From Chlorokybus atmophyticus (Eukaryota > Streptophyta > Chlorokybophyceae > Chlorokybales > Chlorokybaceae): a DNA stretch of 40,903 bases. The DNA lies in assembly GCA_009103225.1 (NCBI GenBank), contig RHPI01002533.1, positions 1,005,758-1,046,660 on the forward strand, in the 5' to 3' direction. Below the pieces are notes generated by a model. It had not been told where the DNA came from, searched no databases, and saw nothing but the letters and a program-made list of their open reading frames with translations. The first letter of the stretch is position 1; every line of letters starts with the position of its first letter. Both the position numbers and the translations under genes were made by a program. This document shows positions 1 through 9,867 of this stretch, piece after piece.

Positions 1-180
1 GCACGCACACCCACACGCATGCGCGCGCATATGCACACATATGCAGACACTTACACGGAGCCGTATCCGGCAGACATGCAAGAGCAGGCACGCACACGCG
101 CACACGCAAAGCTAGACTCACGCATACACCCACACGCACACGCACGCACACACACACACGCGCCACATGCTTGCACTTAC
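1..180. repeat. CA/CG-rich simple repeat in peroxidase intron
   Basis: This is mostly alternating purine-pyrimidine sequence (CACACG and CGCACACA units). It lies just downstream, on the minus strand, of the donor GTAAGT at 180-175, so it is intronic. Similar tracts occur in other introns of the window, for example about 1063-1126 and 4800-4920. Confidence 0.7.
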
Positions 181-1088
181 ATCCGCCAGGTCGAGGTGTC
201 CCGCCGGTATCTCATCATAGTTGTCGTCGACGCGCATCAGGATGTCCGGCACCTCGCTGTGGCCGTAGCGCGCGGCGGCGGCGGCGTAGAAGGAGTCGAT
301 GCTCGGGTCGGCGCTGGAGTTGTAACCGGAGTAGGCGGGGAGAGAGGCACCGAGCAACGCCGGCAGGTACTCGTAGAAGCATATTGCCTGTGGGAAGCAG
401 AGTGTCAACAGTTGGTAGACACGTATGCGCACGCAGGCAAGATCTCATCAGCACAGGGAGACAAAGACATCGCACGCACACATGCAGATGCACGCGCGCG
501 CGTACACACGCACGCACACGCGCTCTCAACCTGCATGAAAGCGACGTTCCACTTGCGCGCGGCGCTGAACAGCTGCTCGTCGCTCCACGCCGTGTTGCTC
601 TGCGCGAACTCTCCCGCCAGCCGGTTGTGCTCACGCACGAATACCGTCTGTTGTTCACATTCACATGCAACACAAGCATCAGTATCAATATCAGTATCAG
701 GGTAAAACAACCCCACATTACACCCCAATCACACGCAGCCACTGTGTGTTCAACACCTCCCTTTCTCTCACCTGAAGAGCAATCATGGCAGGGTTCATGT
801 TGCCACGCACATCCCCCGTCAACAGCATCATCTGCGCGAGCACACACACACACATAAACATGTGGTTAACACTCACCACTCACCGCATACCCACACATCC
901 TCCCCCACATCATGTCACACCCACCGGCTCCCTTCCCGCTTCGTTCTCCTCTTCCGTGTCCCCAGAGGCAGCCCACGGCAGGTCCCCCTCGTCGCGCGTG
1001 GCAAGACGACCCCCGCGGCCGGTACGAAGAACTTGCGTGGCTCGGTCCGCACTCGTCCTTGGAGGTGTGTGTTTGTGTGTGTGCGTGC

Positions 1089-1119
<31 letters not shown>

Positions 1120-2564
1120 TGTGCATCAGTGTTGATATCACTGACTCACCCGTAGATGACGCTCCCGTCGATGAATGCCGTGGCTGCGTTGACTTGCTGG
1201 CGCGCCGTGCCTGTGGCTGTAGGCAATAGATTTGTGTTGAAGCTCATCACTACTGAACTGCAACAACCACCACACCAATACTGTTGCGAAGTTGTGCTTA
1301 CTGCTGTTGGTTGTGGTGAGGGTGCGGTTGAACGGCAGCGTCTGGTTGCCATTGCAAGCGTGGTCAAAGATCGTGTCGCATAGTGGCACAGGGATGGGAG
1401 TACTTTCGTTCCTGCATGTCGGTATGCGTGTGTTTGCCTGTCTGTATGTGTACGTGCGCGCGCGTGCATACGTGTGCTGTGTGTGTAACACAATCAGTCT
1501 GCCTGTACTACAAAGGCGCTAAGGGGTAAAGTGTTATATATAAATGCTGTATAAAAGCTTTACTGGTGCTGGGTCACCAGTAAAGCTTATATACAACATT
1601 TATACATAACACTTTACCCTGTGCGCAGATGCACCATATCCCAGTTGAAGAACTGCCCCTGCAGCGTCAAAACAAGGAGGGGTCAGGGGTCTACAACAAC
1701 GACAACAACAACATCATGCAGGCGTGCATTATACGTGATGCAAAGAAGAGAAAGAGAAAGGAGATCTTGCAGCAGGTACAGCCAACACAGCACTCACCAG
1801 GTACGACAGCATGGCGGTCGTCATCCGTCGCGAGCGCGGCTGACTGTTAGCACAGCACAAACACACACGAGTGATGAGTGTTTTTCAACCGCACGCCCAA
1901 TCAACAAGTCTCAATTCCTCTCACTGCATGCACATGCACATGCGCTATACCTCCTGTAGTCTGGCAGTCCCACCCCGACGCTGACCGCCCTCGCCCCGGG
2001 CCTCGCGGCGGAGGTTGTCGTGTTCGATGCTGCGGACAGGGGAACCTGCAACCGCGCGAGCGGCTGCCCGACAGACCTGCGAGCGAGCAAGCAAGGAAGT
2101 GGGATGCGAGCGAGTGAGAGGGAGGCAGGATACTGTGTCCGCGTGTGCGGCTGGACACACAAGCATACGCGCGCGTGCGTGTGCAATCGCACGCGCGCTC
2201 ATGGACACCCAACACGCATACACGCAGATGCATGGGAGGGTGACGTGCATCTGTCTGTGAGCACTCGCGCACATCCACACCCTCACCCCCACCCCCACCC
2301 ACCCACCCACACGCACCCCCATTCCGGTCGTTTGAGGTTGTTCCCTGCCCCGTCGTACGTATAATACGCCGTCACGGCCCCGGCGGCAGCCTCCGCCGCA
2401 TCAGAGGGCGGGGGCGGGGGCGGCGCGGCTGCATTCGACGCGACGGTGCCGAGGGAGAGAAGAACGGACGACAGGACGAGAACGACAAGGAGGTTCTTGC
2501 GACCGATCGATCGTGAAGCACCCATCTGAGACGTGCGGGTTGCGCGAGGGTGGGTGATACGCAT
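181..2564 (-). CDS. Secreted animal-type haem peroxidase (3' end outside window)
   Basis: Ten exons are supported: 2564-2317, 2076-1951, 1843-1798, 1658-1618, 1411-1302, 1216-1150, 1057-925, 831-772, 647-531 and 387-181. Phases match at each junction, and the gene runs off the left edge after residue 385. The first exon has a hydrophobic signal-peptide core (residues about 24-45); Met14 at 2525 is an equally good start. Family landmarks in order are YDGAGNNLKRPEWG, GQFFNWDM (141-148), PIPVPLCDTIFD, FIDGSVIYG, TGDVRGNMNP (262-271), the proximal-His motif VREHNRL (His284) and FYEYLPALLG. Members of this family use H2O2 to oxidise halides or phenols, usually outside the cell. Oddly, the distal motif normally read as LDHD is FNWD here, so the distal His is Trp and the haem-linking Asp is Asn. 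The second haem-linking Glu is Met. Arg266 and the proximal His remain. Family membership is secure; peroxidase activity is doubtful. Confidence 0.88.
1063..1126. repeat. (GT)n/(GTGC)n microsatellite in intron
   Basis: An uninterrupted GT- and GTGC-type run fills the intron between peroxidase exons 6 and 7 (1149-1058). It ends right beside the acceptor at 1058. It is simple-sequence DNA with no coding content. Confidence 0.85.
1522..1620. repeat. Foldback hairpin at a peroxidase 5' splice site
   Basis: Two arms of about 45 nt (1522-1568 and 1575-1620) are reverse complements with about three mismatches and one extra G. They enclose a 6-nt loop. Read on the minus strand, the element begins AGGGTAAAGTG, and its GT at 1617-1616 is the donor of the intron after the GQFFNWDM exon. 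Its other end reads CACTTTACCCCTTAG, resembling a 3' splice site, although the acceptor that keeps frame lies farther on at 1412. It could be a MITE or introner-like insertion, or a hairpin small-RNA precursor. Confidence 0.8.
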
Positions 2565-3760
2565 GGGTGTATGCGTGTATGGTCACAGGCGTGGTTGCTT
2601 GCACGACCTGCAAGCACGAGAAGCACGTAGGAGCTGTGTCACAGTCTCTCTGGCGGTAGTGATGAAGTGTGATACAACATCGCTAATGTTGACTAGTTTG
2701 ATGATGCTCACAGTTGCATCTCTGCAATCGTTCACGTGTTGGCAGCAACTACTACTAACCCAACACCGCGTTCACTACATCATAACAACATAGCCAGCAA
2801 CGATCGTCATCGTCACCGTCGCCATCACCATCACCATTACCATCAACAACAACAACAACAATAGCAAGGTAGTGAAGCCCACCTGTGCCTGATGACGTTG
2901 TCCAGCAGTCGCTCATCCCCAAACCAACAGCAGATCCGGTTGCAGTGTCACACTACCAACCACCTACTTCTCCGTTACTGCTAGCGTGTCAATCTGAACC
3001 AACCAAACGTACTAGCCAGCGTAGCATCCACTCGGTGTAAACTCCAATCACCAACACATCTACTGAAACCGAACCAAGTCAGATCACCCACAGAGACTGA
3101 TCAGGCAGACAACTGCCTGAAGGAGGGCTAGATCAGCTGTCGTGTCTGTGTGCCATGTGTCTGCATACACTCATAACAACAGCAGCATCACCCACGACAA
3201 CACCACATGCCATTGTCGTCACTCTCAGCCTGATGGTGTTTGTGTTGTCTGTCTAACGCTGATGCATTCAATCAACTGAGAAGAATGCTGAACCAGCGAG
3301 TTAAACGCCAGCGAGCGGCCTGTAAGTTACGCCGATGCGCATCACTTGTCTGCGTCACGTGACTGCCCTCCATGGCAGCAGCGGTTACGACGGCTGTAGT
3401 TTTGGAATACGTGACTTGCACCCTTGTTGTAACCACGATACGCAAACGGTCGCCCCTGGGCGGCGTGTACTGGCCACGGCGGCAACGACGACGACAGCGA
3501 CGTCGCCGCCGCCGTCGAGCGCAGCACATCCATCCAGGGGCGGACGGCGTTGTCACGTACGTTCAATCTGACGTAGCCCTGTCGTTGTATAGCTCGCAGT
3601 AGCTAGTCGGGGCGAGGATGAGCTCGTCATCCTGGCATTGACGTCGTCCATGAGGAGGAGGAGGAGGAGGAGAACGATGACGAGGAGGGCGATGACCCTA
3701 TTAGGAGTGGAGAGAGGGGCGTAGGAGGTTGACATCCGGAGGTAGCACACGTCCTTTGCG
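2565..3760. promoter_or_regulatory. Divergent intergenic region, peroxidase / NIPA9-like
   Basis: About 1.2 kb separates the two divergent start codons, so it should hold both promoters. It contains CATCACC- and AACAAC-type simple repeats (about 2797-2865), CG-rich sequence around 3470-3530 and a GGA run at about 3653-3672. Open frames here are low-complexity shadows of these repeats. No TATA box or other element could be assigned with confidence. Confidence 0.5.
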
Positions 3761-6353
3761 ATGGGTTGGGCTGCGGTGTGGTGCGCTGTTGCTGGTAGCG
3801 CTGGGTCGTCGATCGGCAAGGCCCTGCAGAAGCTCGCCACGCAGACTCTCCCACGCCTATCGCTCTCAGCACCAGTGAGTTTGTCAGAGAGGAGGAGTCT
3901 AGCGTGTATTTACATACACATGGTTCAGCTCCACGTCGCCGTGTCAATGCTTTGTTTCTACAAAGGATCTTGTATTGGTGATGAGCGGGTGTGGTGTTGT
4001 CATAAAAACGTGATCGACTGACCATAGAGTTGCCATGTGTGAAGTGTTGGGGGTTTTGATGTTATGCTGCCATTCTCATTGCAGCACTTCCTTCCATAGC
4101 ATCATCGCTGAGCTCGGCATGCATACCTTGACATACCTTGATAACAGGCAGTCATGCAAGGTTTTCTCATGCCTGTGTTTGACGACTAGCACTGAACTGA
4201 CTAATCGTAACCCACTGACCTGCTGAGGCAATCTCTTTACTAAAACACTGCCAACACTTGCGTGCATCGTGTGTATGCCACTAAAGCTCGTCTCTATACC
4301 CGCACGAATGTATGTGAAATGCGCAGTGTGTGTTTGGCTCAGTGTTGTCAGCTACCTACCGCACGCACGCACAAAGCAAGCACGAATGCATGCATGGAAG
4401 CAGTCTGCAAGCAGCTCACGTGCATTGGGAGACCACTCAATGAGTGGTAAATGTTGGCATTGGCAGGTGCTAAGGCAGTATCTGCTAAGCAGGCTATGGG
4501 TGGGCGGTGTCGCCGCGGACGTTGCCGGCGCGCTGCTGATGGCCATTGCCGTCGCCCTCGCACCCGTGAGATCCCATGCGGTTGTGATTATTATCGCATG
4601 CACGCATTGTGCTTGTGAGCCGGTGGTCATGTGGTGTGGCTTCGCCGTGTGCAGGTGTCGCTGGTGCAGCCGGTGCAAGGCAGCGGGCTGGCCATCCTCG
4701 CGGTGTTCTCGCACTTCTACCTTGGGGAGACCCTGAACATCAGAGGATGGACTGCTGTTGCACTCGCATGCGCCGGGACGATTGGTACAGATATTGTTGT
4801 CACACCCACCCACACACCCCACCATACGCATACATGCGCATGCACACGCATGCGCGCACACAAGCAAGCACGTAGACACATGCACACAGTTTGCGCGCAC
4901 ACATAGGCACACACAGATGTGCACATGTGCAGGAGAACGATTGTTTTTGTGCAACAGGTATGGGGTTGAGTTCCGAGCAAGCACAGCAGGCGGAAGGAGC
5001 TAGTGTAGACGGCTGGCGCGCGTTTCTGTTCCTCATAGTTCTGGTCTTTGGATTGGTAAGCTGTCCCCCTGTGTGGCTTGCAAAGTCAACTTATCGACCA
5101 TAGTGTATTCACGGATGTAGTGGTTGCGCATGTAAGTTCCCTGCTGCTCGCTGCGTGTGTATGTTGGAAGTCTAACATGGTGGACATCGCTTGCAGGTTG
5201 CAAGCGATGTTTGGCTCAGAGGAAGACGGCGAATACACGACCGCAGGCATCATGATCTGCCTTTGGGACCCACCAAGGGCCAGGTATCTGTGGTGTGCAC
5301 GTGTGTGTGTCTGCGTGTGGGTATGCCCCACATATGCACAAGAAAGCCAGCTACAACATCAACTCTTTTGTGTGTGCTTTTGTGCAGTCTGCTGCAGATG
5401 TTGTGTTGGAGGTTGTTACCGGGACGCAGGCAGGCACCTGCTTTGGGTAAGTGCGCAGCGCTGAAAGGTAGTGAGGTGTCGCATGTTCATTGACCCTACA
5501 TGTGCATGTTTGTGTTGCCCGCAGGTTGTCGGCAGTGGTCTGCAGAGTTGGCTTTGTGCTGCATCAGAGAGGCCACTCTGTACTCTGCGTGCCAGCTGGG
5601 TTCATCTGCTCTGCTGGACTGTCCGGTAGCGGTTTCCTGCTGCAGGTGTGTCAAAACTACTACTAGTACTTTGTTCTACATGTTGCTTGCATGTAAACAT
5701 TTCGCGTGTAGCCGTGTCAGGTCTCGTGCTTTTTATAAACCTGCTGCTGTTGGCAGACGCGTGGGTTGAAGGATGGAAGGGCGGTTGCGGTATGTATTGT
5801 TGCACTGCATGCAGCATCATATGCGCACAAATAGAGTTCTTTGGCGTTTTACGTGGTTACTGTGTGGGTGTGGCATCTAAGTTCCGTTGTTCTTAACAGG
5901 TTTCTACCAGTGCAGCTGTAGCGTCCATCATGGCGGGCATTCTGATGGGTATGACAGTGTTGGGAGAGCAGCTGCCAGTTTCGTGGCGGCTGCGCATGGC
6001 ACGCGTCGCCAGCTGGTAAAACCACCCGACCACCTCAGTACTTCATGCCTTCTGCTAGCTTTGTTTGCTAACACTTCCATACTGATGAATGCAGCACGTC
6101 GCTAACCTCGCATTGCTTTGGCAGCCTGTGCATACTGGGAGCAGTGTTGTTGCTGGTGATGGCGGACTCCGCGTTGAAGTGGCAGCAGCTGCCGGACAGG
6201 CTGCAGCGCATGCTGCGGAAGCGGTCTCAAGACCGTAAGGTGATGGAGAAGCACCTGACCGCCAGCCGAGCGCGCAGCTTCAGCTCATTTATTCCCCTGG
6301 TGCCGCCTCCACCTATAAACACTGCTTCTCTTAAGTCGGGTCCTGTAAACTGA
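3761..6353 (+). CDS. NIPA9-like magnesium transporter (DMT superfamily)
   Basis: Ten exons: 3761-3874, 4467-4565, 4655-4784, 4958-5055, 5197-5283, 5388-5446, 5525-5645, 5757-5789, 5900-6015 and 6125-6353. They give 361 residues with every phase matching. The order of motifs follows plant NIPA9: GSAGSSIGKALQKLATQTLP in exon 1, ALAPVSLVQPVQGSGLAIL (about residues 68-86), FSHFYLGETLN, GTQAGTCFG, FLLQTRGLKDGRAVA and VLGEQLPVSWRL. Family members are multi-pass membrane proteins implicated in Mg2+ transport; the hydrophobic segments here fit that. The C-terminus after residue about 300 is a basic, probably cytosolic tail. NIPA9 is normally of similar size, so the model looks complete. Substrate is inferred from family only. 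Confidence 0.9.
5184..5210. repeat. Perfect 12-bp hairpin spanning a 3' splice site
   Basis: ACATCGCTTGCA at 5184-5195 is the exact reverse complement of TGCAAGCGATGT at 5199-5210, with a 3-nt loop. The acceptor AG of NIPA9-like intron 4 is at 5195-5196, so the loop holds the splice junction and the right arm is coding (VASDV). Confidence 0.8.
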
Positions 6354-6741
6354 TTGACTTTGCGCTGCTTGATGTTGACACTGGAGTGCCAACGGAATAT
6401 GTTGCTTTGCAAATGCATGGCTGTGCGCATCAGTCCAAGCAAGCAATCCCAATCTAACACAACTGCATTAAGCAGCCCAACAGTCCTGCACAGAAGTCTT
6501 ACTGGTGTTGTCTCTCAGTGCCTGCTTACAGTTTCCAAACCATTCTTGCACTCGCATTGGACAAGTCCTGTGCGCTTCGCTGGCCGCATGTCCGTCGCCA
6601 ACACTCGTAAATGCCTGCGTGATATGCAAGTGTGCTTTGTTATTGGCCATAACATTAGAGCAGCGGGTAATGTGGATGCATACCTGCCAGGGTAGAGGTG
6701 CGTGGTGTGGGATATAAGGGAAGTATGAGATATGGCACTGA

Positions 6742-9700
6742 TCATGCCAAATCTGATCGACGCTCCATCTGGTCCACCGCCAACTGCAAGCGCTGCACTT
6801 TGTCCATGGCATCCGACAGCAAGTTAGCCTCTGCAGTGATGGCTTTCTGCAACTTCTCCATCTGCGCATCTGCAACCTGCGGCAATAAAGTGAGGTCTTA
6901 GGCTGAGGTCTTAGCAAACCTGGCTACAGTTGTACATGTTGTGCTTTCGTCAGCATGCAACGCTCCTGAGCGCGTATAAGCACCTGAGTGCGCTGCCTTA
7001 CGGGTGGCACAAGCTTGTGAGTAAAGACATTGTCGCTTCGCAACTGCAGTTCGACAAGCTTGCTCTGCAGGCTTGGCAGCTGTGCGTCAGTGTCATTGAG
7101 AAGCTCTTTGAGCTCTTTCTCCTTGTCTGTGAGAGGGCGCGTCCGTCGCCATGCTAGCTCTTTGAGTATCTGAAGTACAATAGTACGCATTAGTATGCTG
7201 CATCTTGCTTGCGCGCACAGGCATGTGTCTGCTTTACCATGCAATATGCACCTGAAACCGCTGCAGGGCGTTATTGTGGCGCTCAATCGCTCGCTGGACG
7301 CTAGAGTTCAGCCTGTCGGACTCTTCCAGAAGTGCAGTGGCCGTCTGTTGCAGCCTCTTTCTCCTCACCTTCTGCGTAGCAACCTCCTGCGCCATCTGCT
7401 TCGCCAGCGTCTGTATGGTCGTGTGCATGTGGTACAGATGTTGGACGTACTTCTCCCTGAGAAGCTTGGAACACTCGTGCAGGTGTTTGCGACCCTCGAG
7501 CGTGCGCACATCTTGCACCTCATTCCCTGAGGGCATCTGCAAAGTAGGGTTCAGACTGGAGCCATGCAGCGGACCACAACTGTTTTGACAAGATGACAAC
7601 GCCTGAACCCAATACTTGACCATGACTCACAGGTGGCAGTTTCATAGAAGGAGGGCCTCTCAACAGCTCTCTGCGGAGTGCCTCTTGGTGTACAGCAACC
7701 ATCTGTTCGGCACCATTGGAGTTCTGATCGGCATGTAATAAGTCACTACACTCAAAAACGCTCGGCTCCAAGGCGACCAGCTCATCGCTGCCTGTGAGGC
7801 ACACCAAGCGCTCATCTGCAAGGGGGCTCAAAACCACAGCCGCACCTGTCAGTAACCTGTCACCGTTTTGAGAAGAGAACAGGCACTCCACACTCGGCGG
7901 TAACAACTCGGGTGCTTCATCATCGTCATCGTCGGACTCGACGGCCTCCCCAGCAACATCGACAAGCCACGGCAGCACCACCGAGTGCACTGCTTGCGAT
8001 TGCCTGCAGTAAAACCGCTCTGGCATTGCCGCATCTGGCAACAGATGAAGCTTGCCAGCATTTGAACTTGGCAGCTGGATGACATTGACGAGCACCAACG
8101 GGGGTGACCTGTCATCCAGCTCAATTGCGGGTGCGGCTGAGACAGAGACAAGCTGTCCGCGCGCAATGACAAGTGCAGGCTTGGGTCTTGACCACGTGGG
8201 CAACACGCTGTCCCCAAGAAGCAACACCCGCACCGCTCGCTGCGCAGCCACCACCACTGCGGTCACATCTGAAACGGAGGCGAGCAGGAGGCCGCTTGCG
8301 TGCGTGTACATGTTTGCGCCAAGAGCATCCTTCAGCTGCGCGTCGCGGCAGTGCACAGCCAATGGTCCTTGAAGCACAGGAGACATCTGCTCAAACGCAT
8401 GCGGCACCGCCTGTACCAGCTCGGTGTTGGCGGAACCATCAACAACTGATGGGAATGCCAACTGGCACCAGTCCGCCACCTCTGCTTGGCGGTCTGCATC
8501 ATCATCGTCATCTGATGGCGCGTTCCTCACAAGGGCCTTGAGCTCGGCCCTCGGCACCCACACACCCCACGGGACAACTGGGCACAGGGTGTAGATGCTG
8601 CCATTGCCGTACACGAGGAAGATGGTGAAGCGGTCCCAGCCAGAAGCATCGCTGAAAGCAAAAGCAACTGGCTGACTGGATCTGGCATTGCTTTGCAACC
8701 TGTACTCCTGCTCGGGAGTTTCGGCGTCACCGAGCACGTTGAAGATGCGCAACACACTATCGGAAGTCAACACAACCACATGGACATCGCTCAAAGGATG
8801 CCAGGAAGCTTGCAGAACGCGCAAGGCCGGACGCACGCGGAAGAACTCAGCTGCAAGGAGAACTGTTCGACACTTTGACGGCTGTGTCGGCTGACTGCTG
8901 GCTGCTGATGGTTCATGCAACAACTCCACTATGCCGACACCCGCCCTCCCCTCTGAGCTACTGCGAGCCAATGTTGACATGAGTTCAAGAAGGTGATCGA
9001 GAGCGTCACTGTGAAGCATGGCAGTTACAAGTACCTTGCAAGCAGTAAGCGCTGGTCATCGCGGTTGAGAGCGATGCTGTGCACGTTGAAAGGCAGGGAT
9101 GGGTTTAGCTCGAGCAGCTGTACTGCTTCTTCAGGTCGCGCAAACCCTCCAGCTGCAAGAGTTAGTAGTTGATACTACAGCATGCTGAAAGCAACAGCAA
9201 TGCGGCTGCTGAGCCTTGACAAGCAACACCAGGATCAATCACAATGCAACAACAAACGAGATATGCTTCTTTCACTGAACTCGGTGTACTGCGACATACA
9301 TACGCCATTTATGGATAAGCTAGCATGAAACAATGGTGTTGCAACTTGACTGCTGCGATGGCATGTGAGCGCCCTTTCAGCACAATCCGCAGTAAAGCAT
9401 GCATTCAATAATTGCTACGCGCCTGCATGCGCAAGTATGTGTTTGGCATGCTCAATTGTGCTCACCAAGCTCATGCTACCGCAACCACGACCTGACGAAG
9501 CAACGCAAACAGCAGAAAGCTGCACGGCTCCTCACTCACTCACCAAGCGCATGTCTGAGCGGGAAAACCAGCAAGCGCCCCTTGCCCTGCAGCGACCCCT
9601 CCTTGTCGTTTGCGCAGCTCCACACCAGCACCCTGCCCCTTGCATCAACAGCCACCACCTGCTGCGCCTCCCCGTCCACCGCTGCCGCCCCCGCCGCCGC

Positions 9701-9805
9701 CGCCGCCGGAGGCCCCATGGCTGGTAGCGTTGCTGGCATTGCTGGGCATGTCGTTAGGGTTTTAGGCGGCGGCGGCGGCGGCGGGGTGGGAGGTGGTTCA
9801 AGCAT
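6742..9805 (-). CDS. NUP88: Nucleoporin Nup88 (plant MOS7 type)
   Basis: Exons 9805-9544, 9152-9035, 8960-7631, 7536-7252, 7169-6936 and 6876-6742 give 787 residues in continuous phase. The N-terminal two thirds is a WD/beta-propeller-like region. LLELNPSLPFNVHSIALNRD, VLQASWHPLSDVHVVVLTSD, DAETPEQEYRL and YTLCPVVPWGVWVPRAEL follow MOS7 closely. The last 220 residues are coiled coil (CSKLLREKYVQHLYHMHTTI onward), as in Nup88. The protein anchors Nup214/Nup62-type subunits on the cytoplasmic face of the nuclear pore and affects nuclear export. The N-terminus is a Pro run then Ala-rich sequence, unlike MOS7. The 74-nt intron 9034-8961 is preferred because it removes a segment absent from the family; a 26-nt intron ending at 9009 would also keep frame. 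Confidence 0.92.
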
Positions 9806-9867
9806 GCAGTGACTTGCTGTAGCTTGCTTGCTTGCTTAGCAGAAGCTGTGTGCTTTTGCTTTGGAAC
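9806..9867. promoter_or_regulatory. 62-bp bidirectional intergenic region
   Basis: The start codons of the Nup88 gene (9805-9803, minus) and the RlmN-like gene (9868, plus) are only 62 bp apart. The gap holds a GCTT repeat (about 9821-9836). Promoter elements or 5' UTRs must overlap the opposite gene or be extremely short. No further element was recognised. Confidence 0.65.

Noticed and set aside
3553-3840. Minus-strand frame with a Leu-rich, signal-peptide-like stretch upstream of the NIPA9-like gene
   Set aside because: The leucines come from a GGA/TCC simple repeat and the frame runs antisense into NIPA9 exon 1; no conserved sequence follows.
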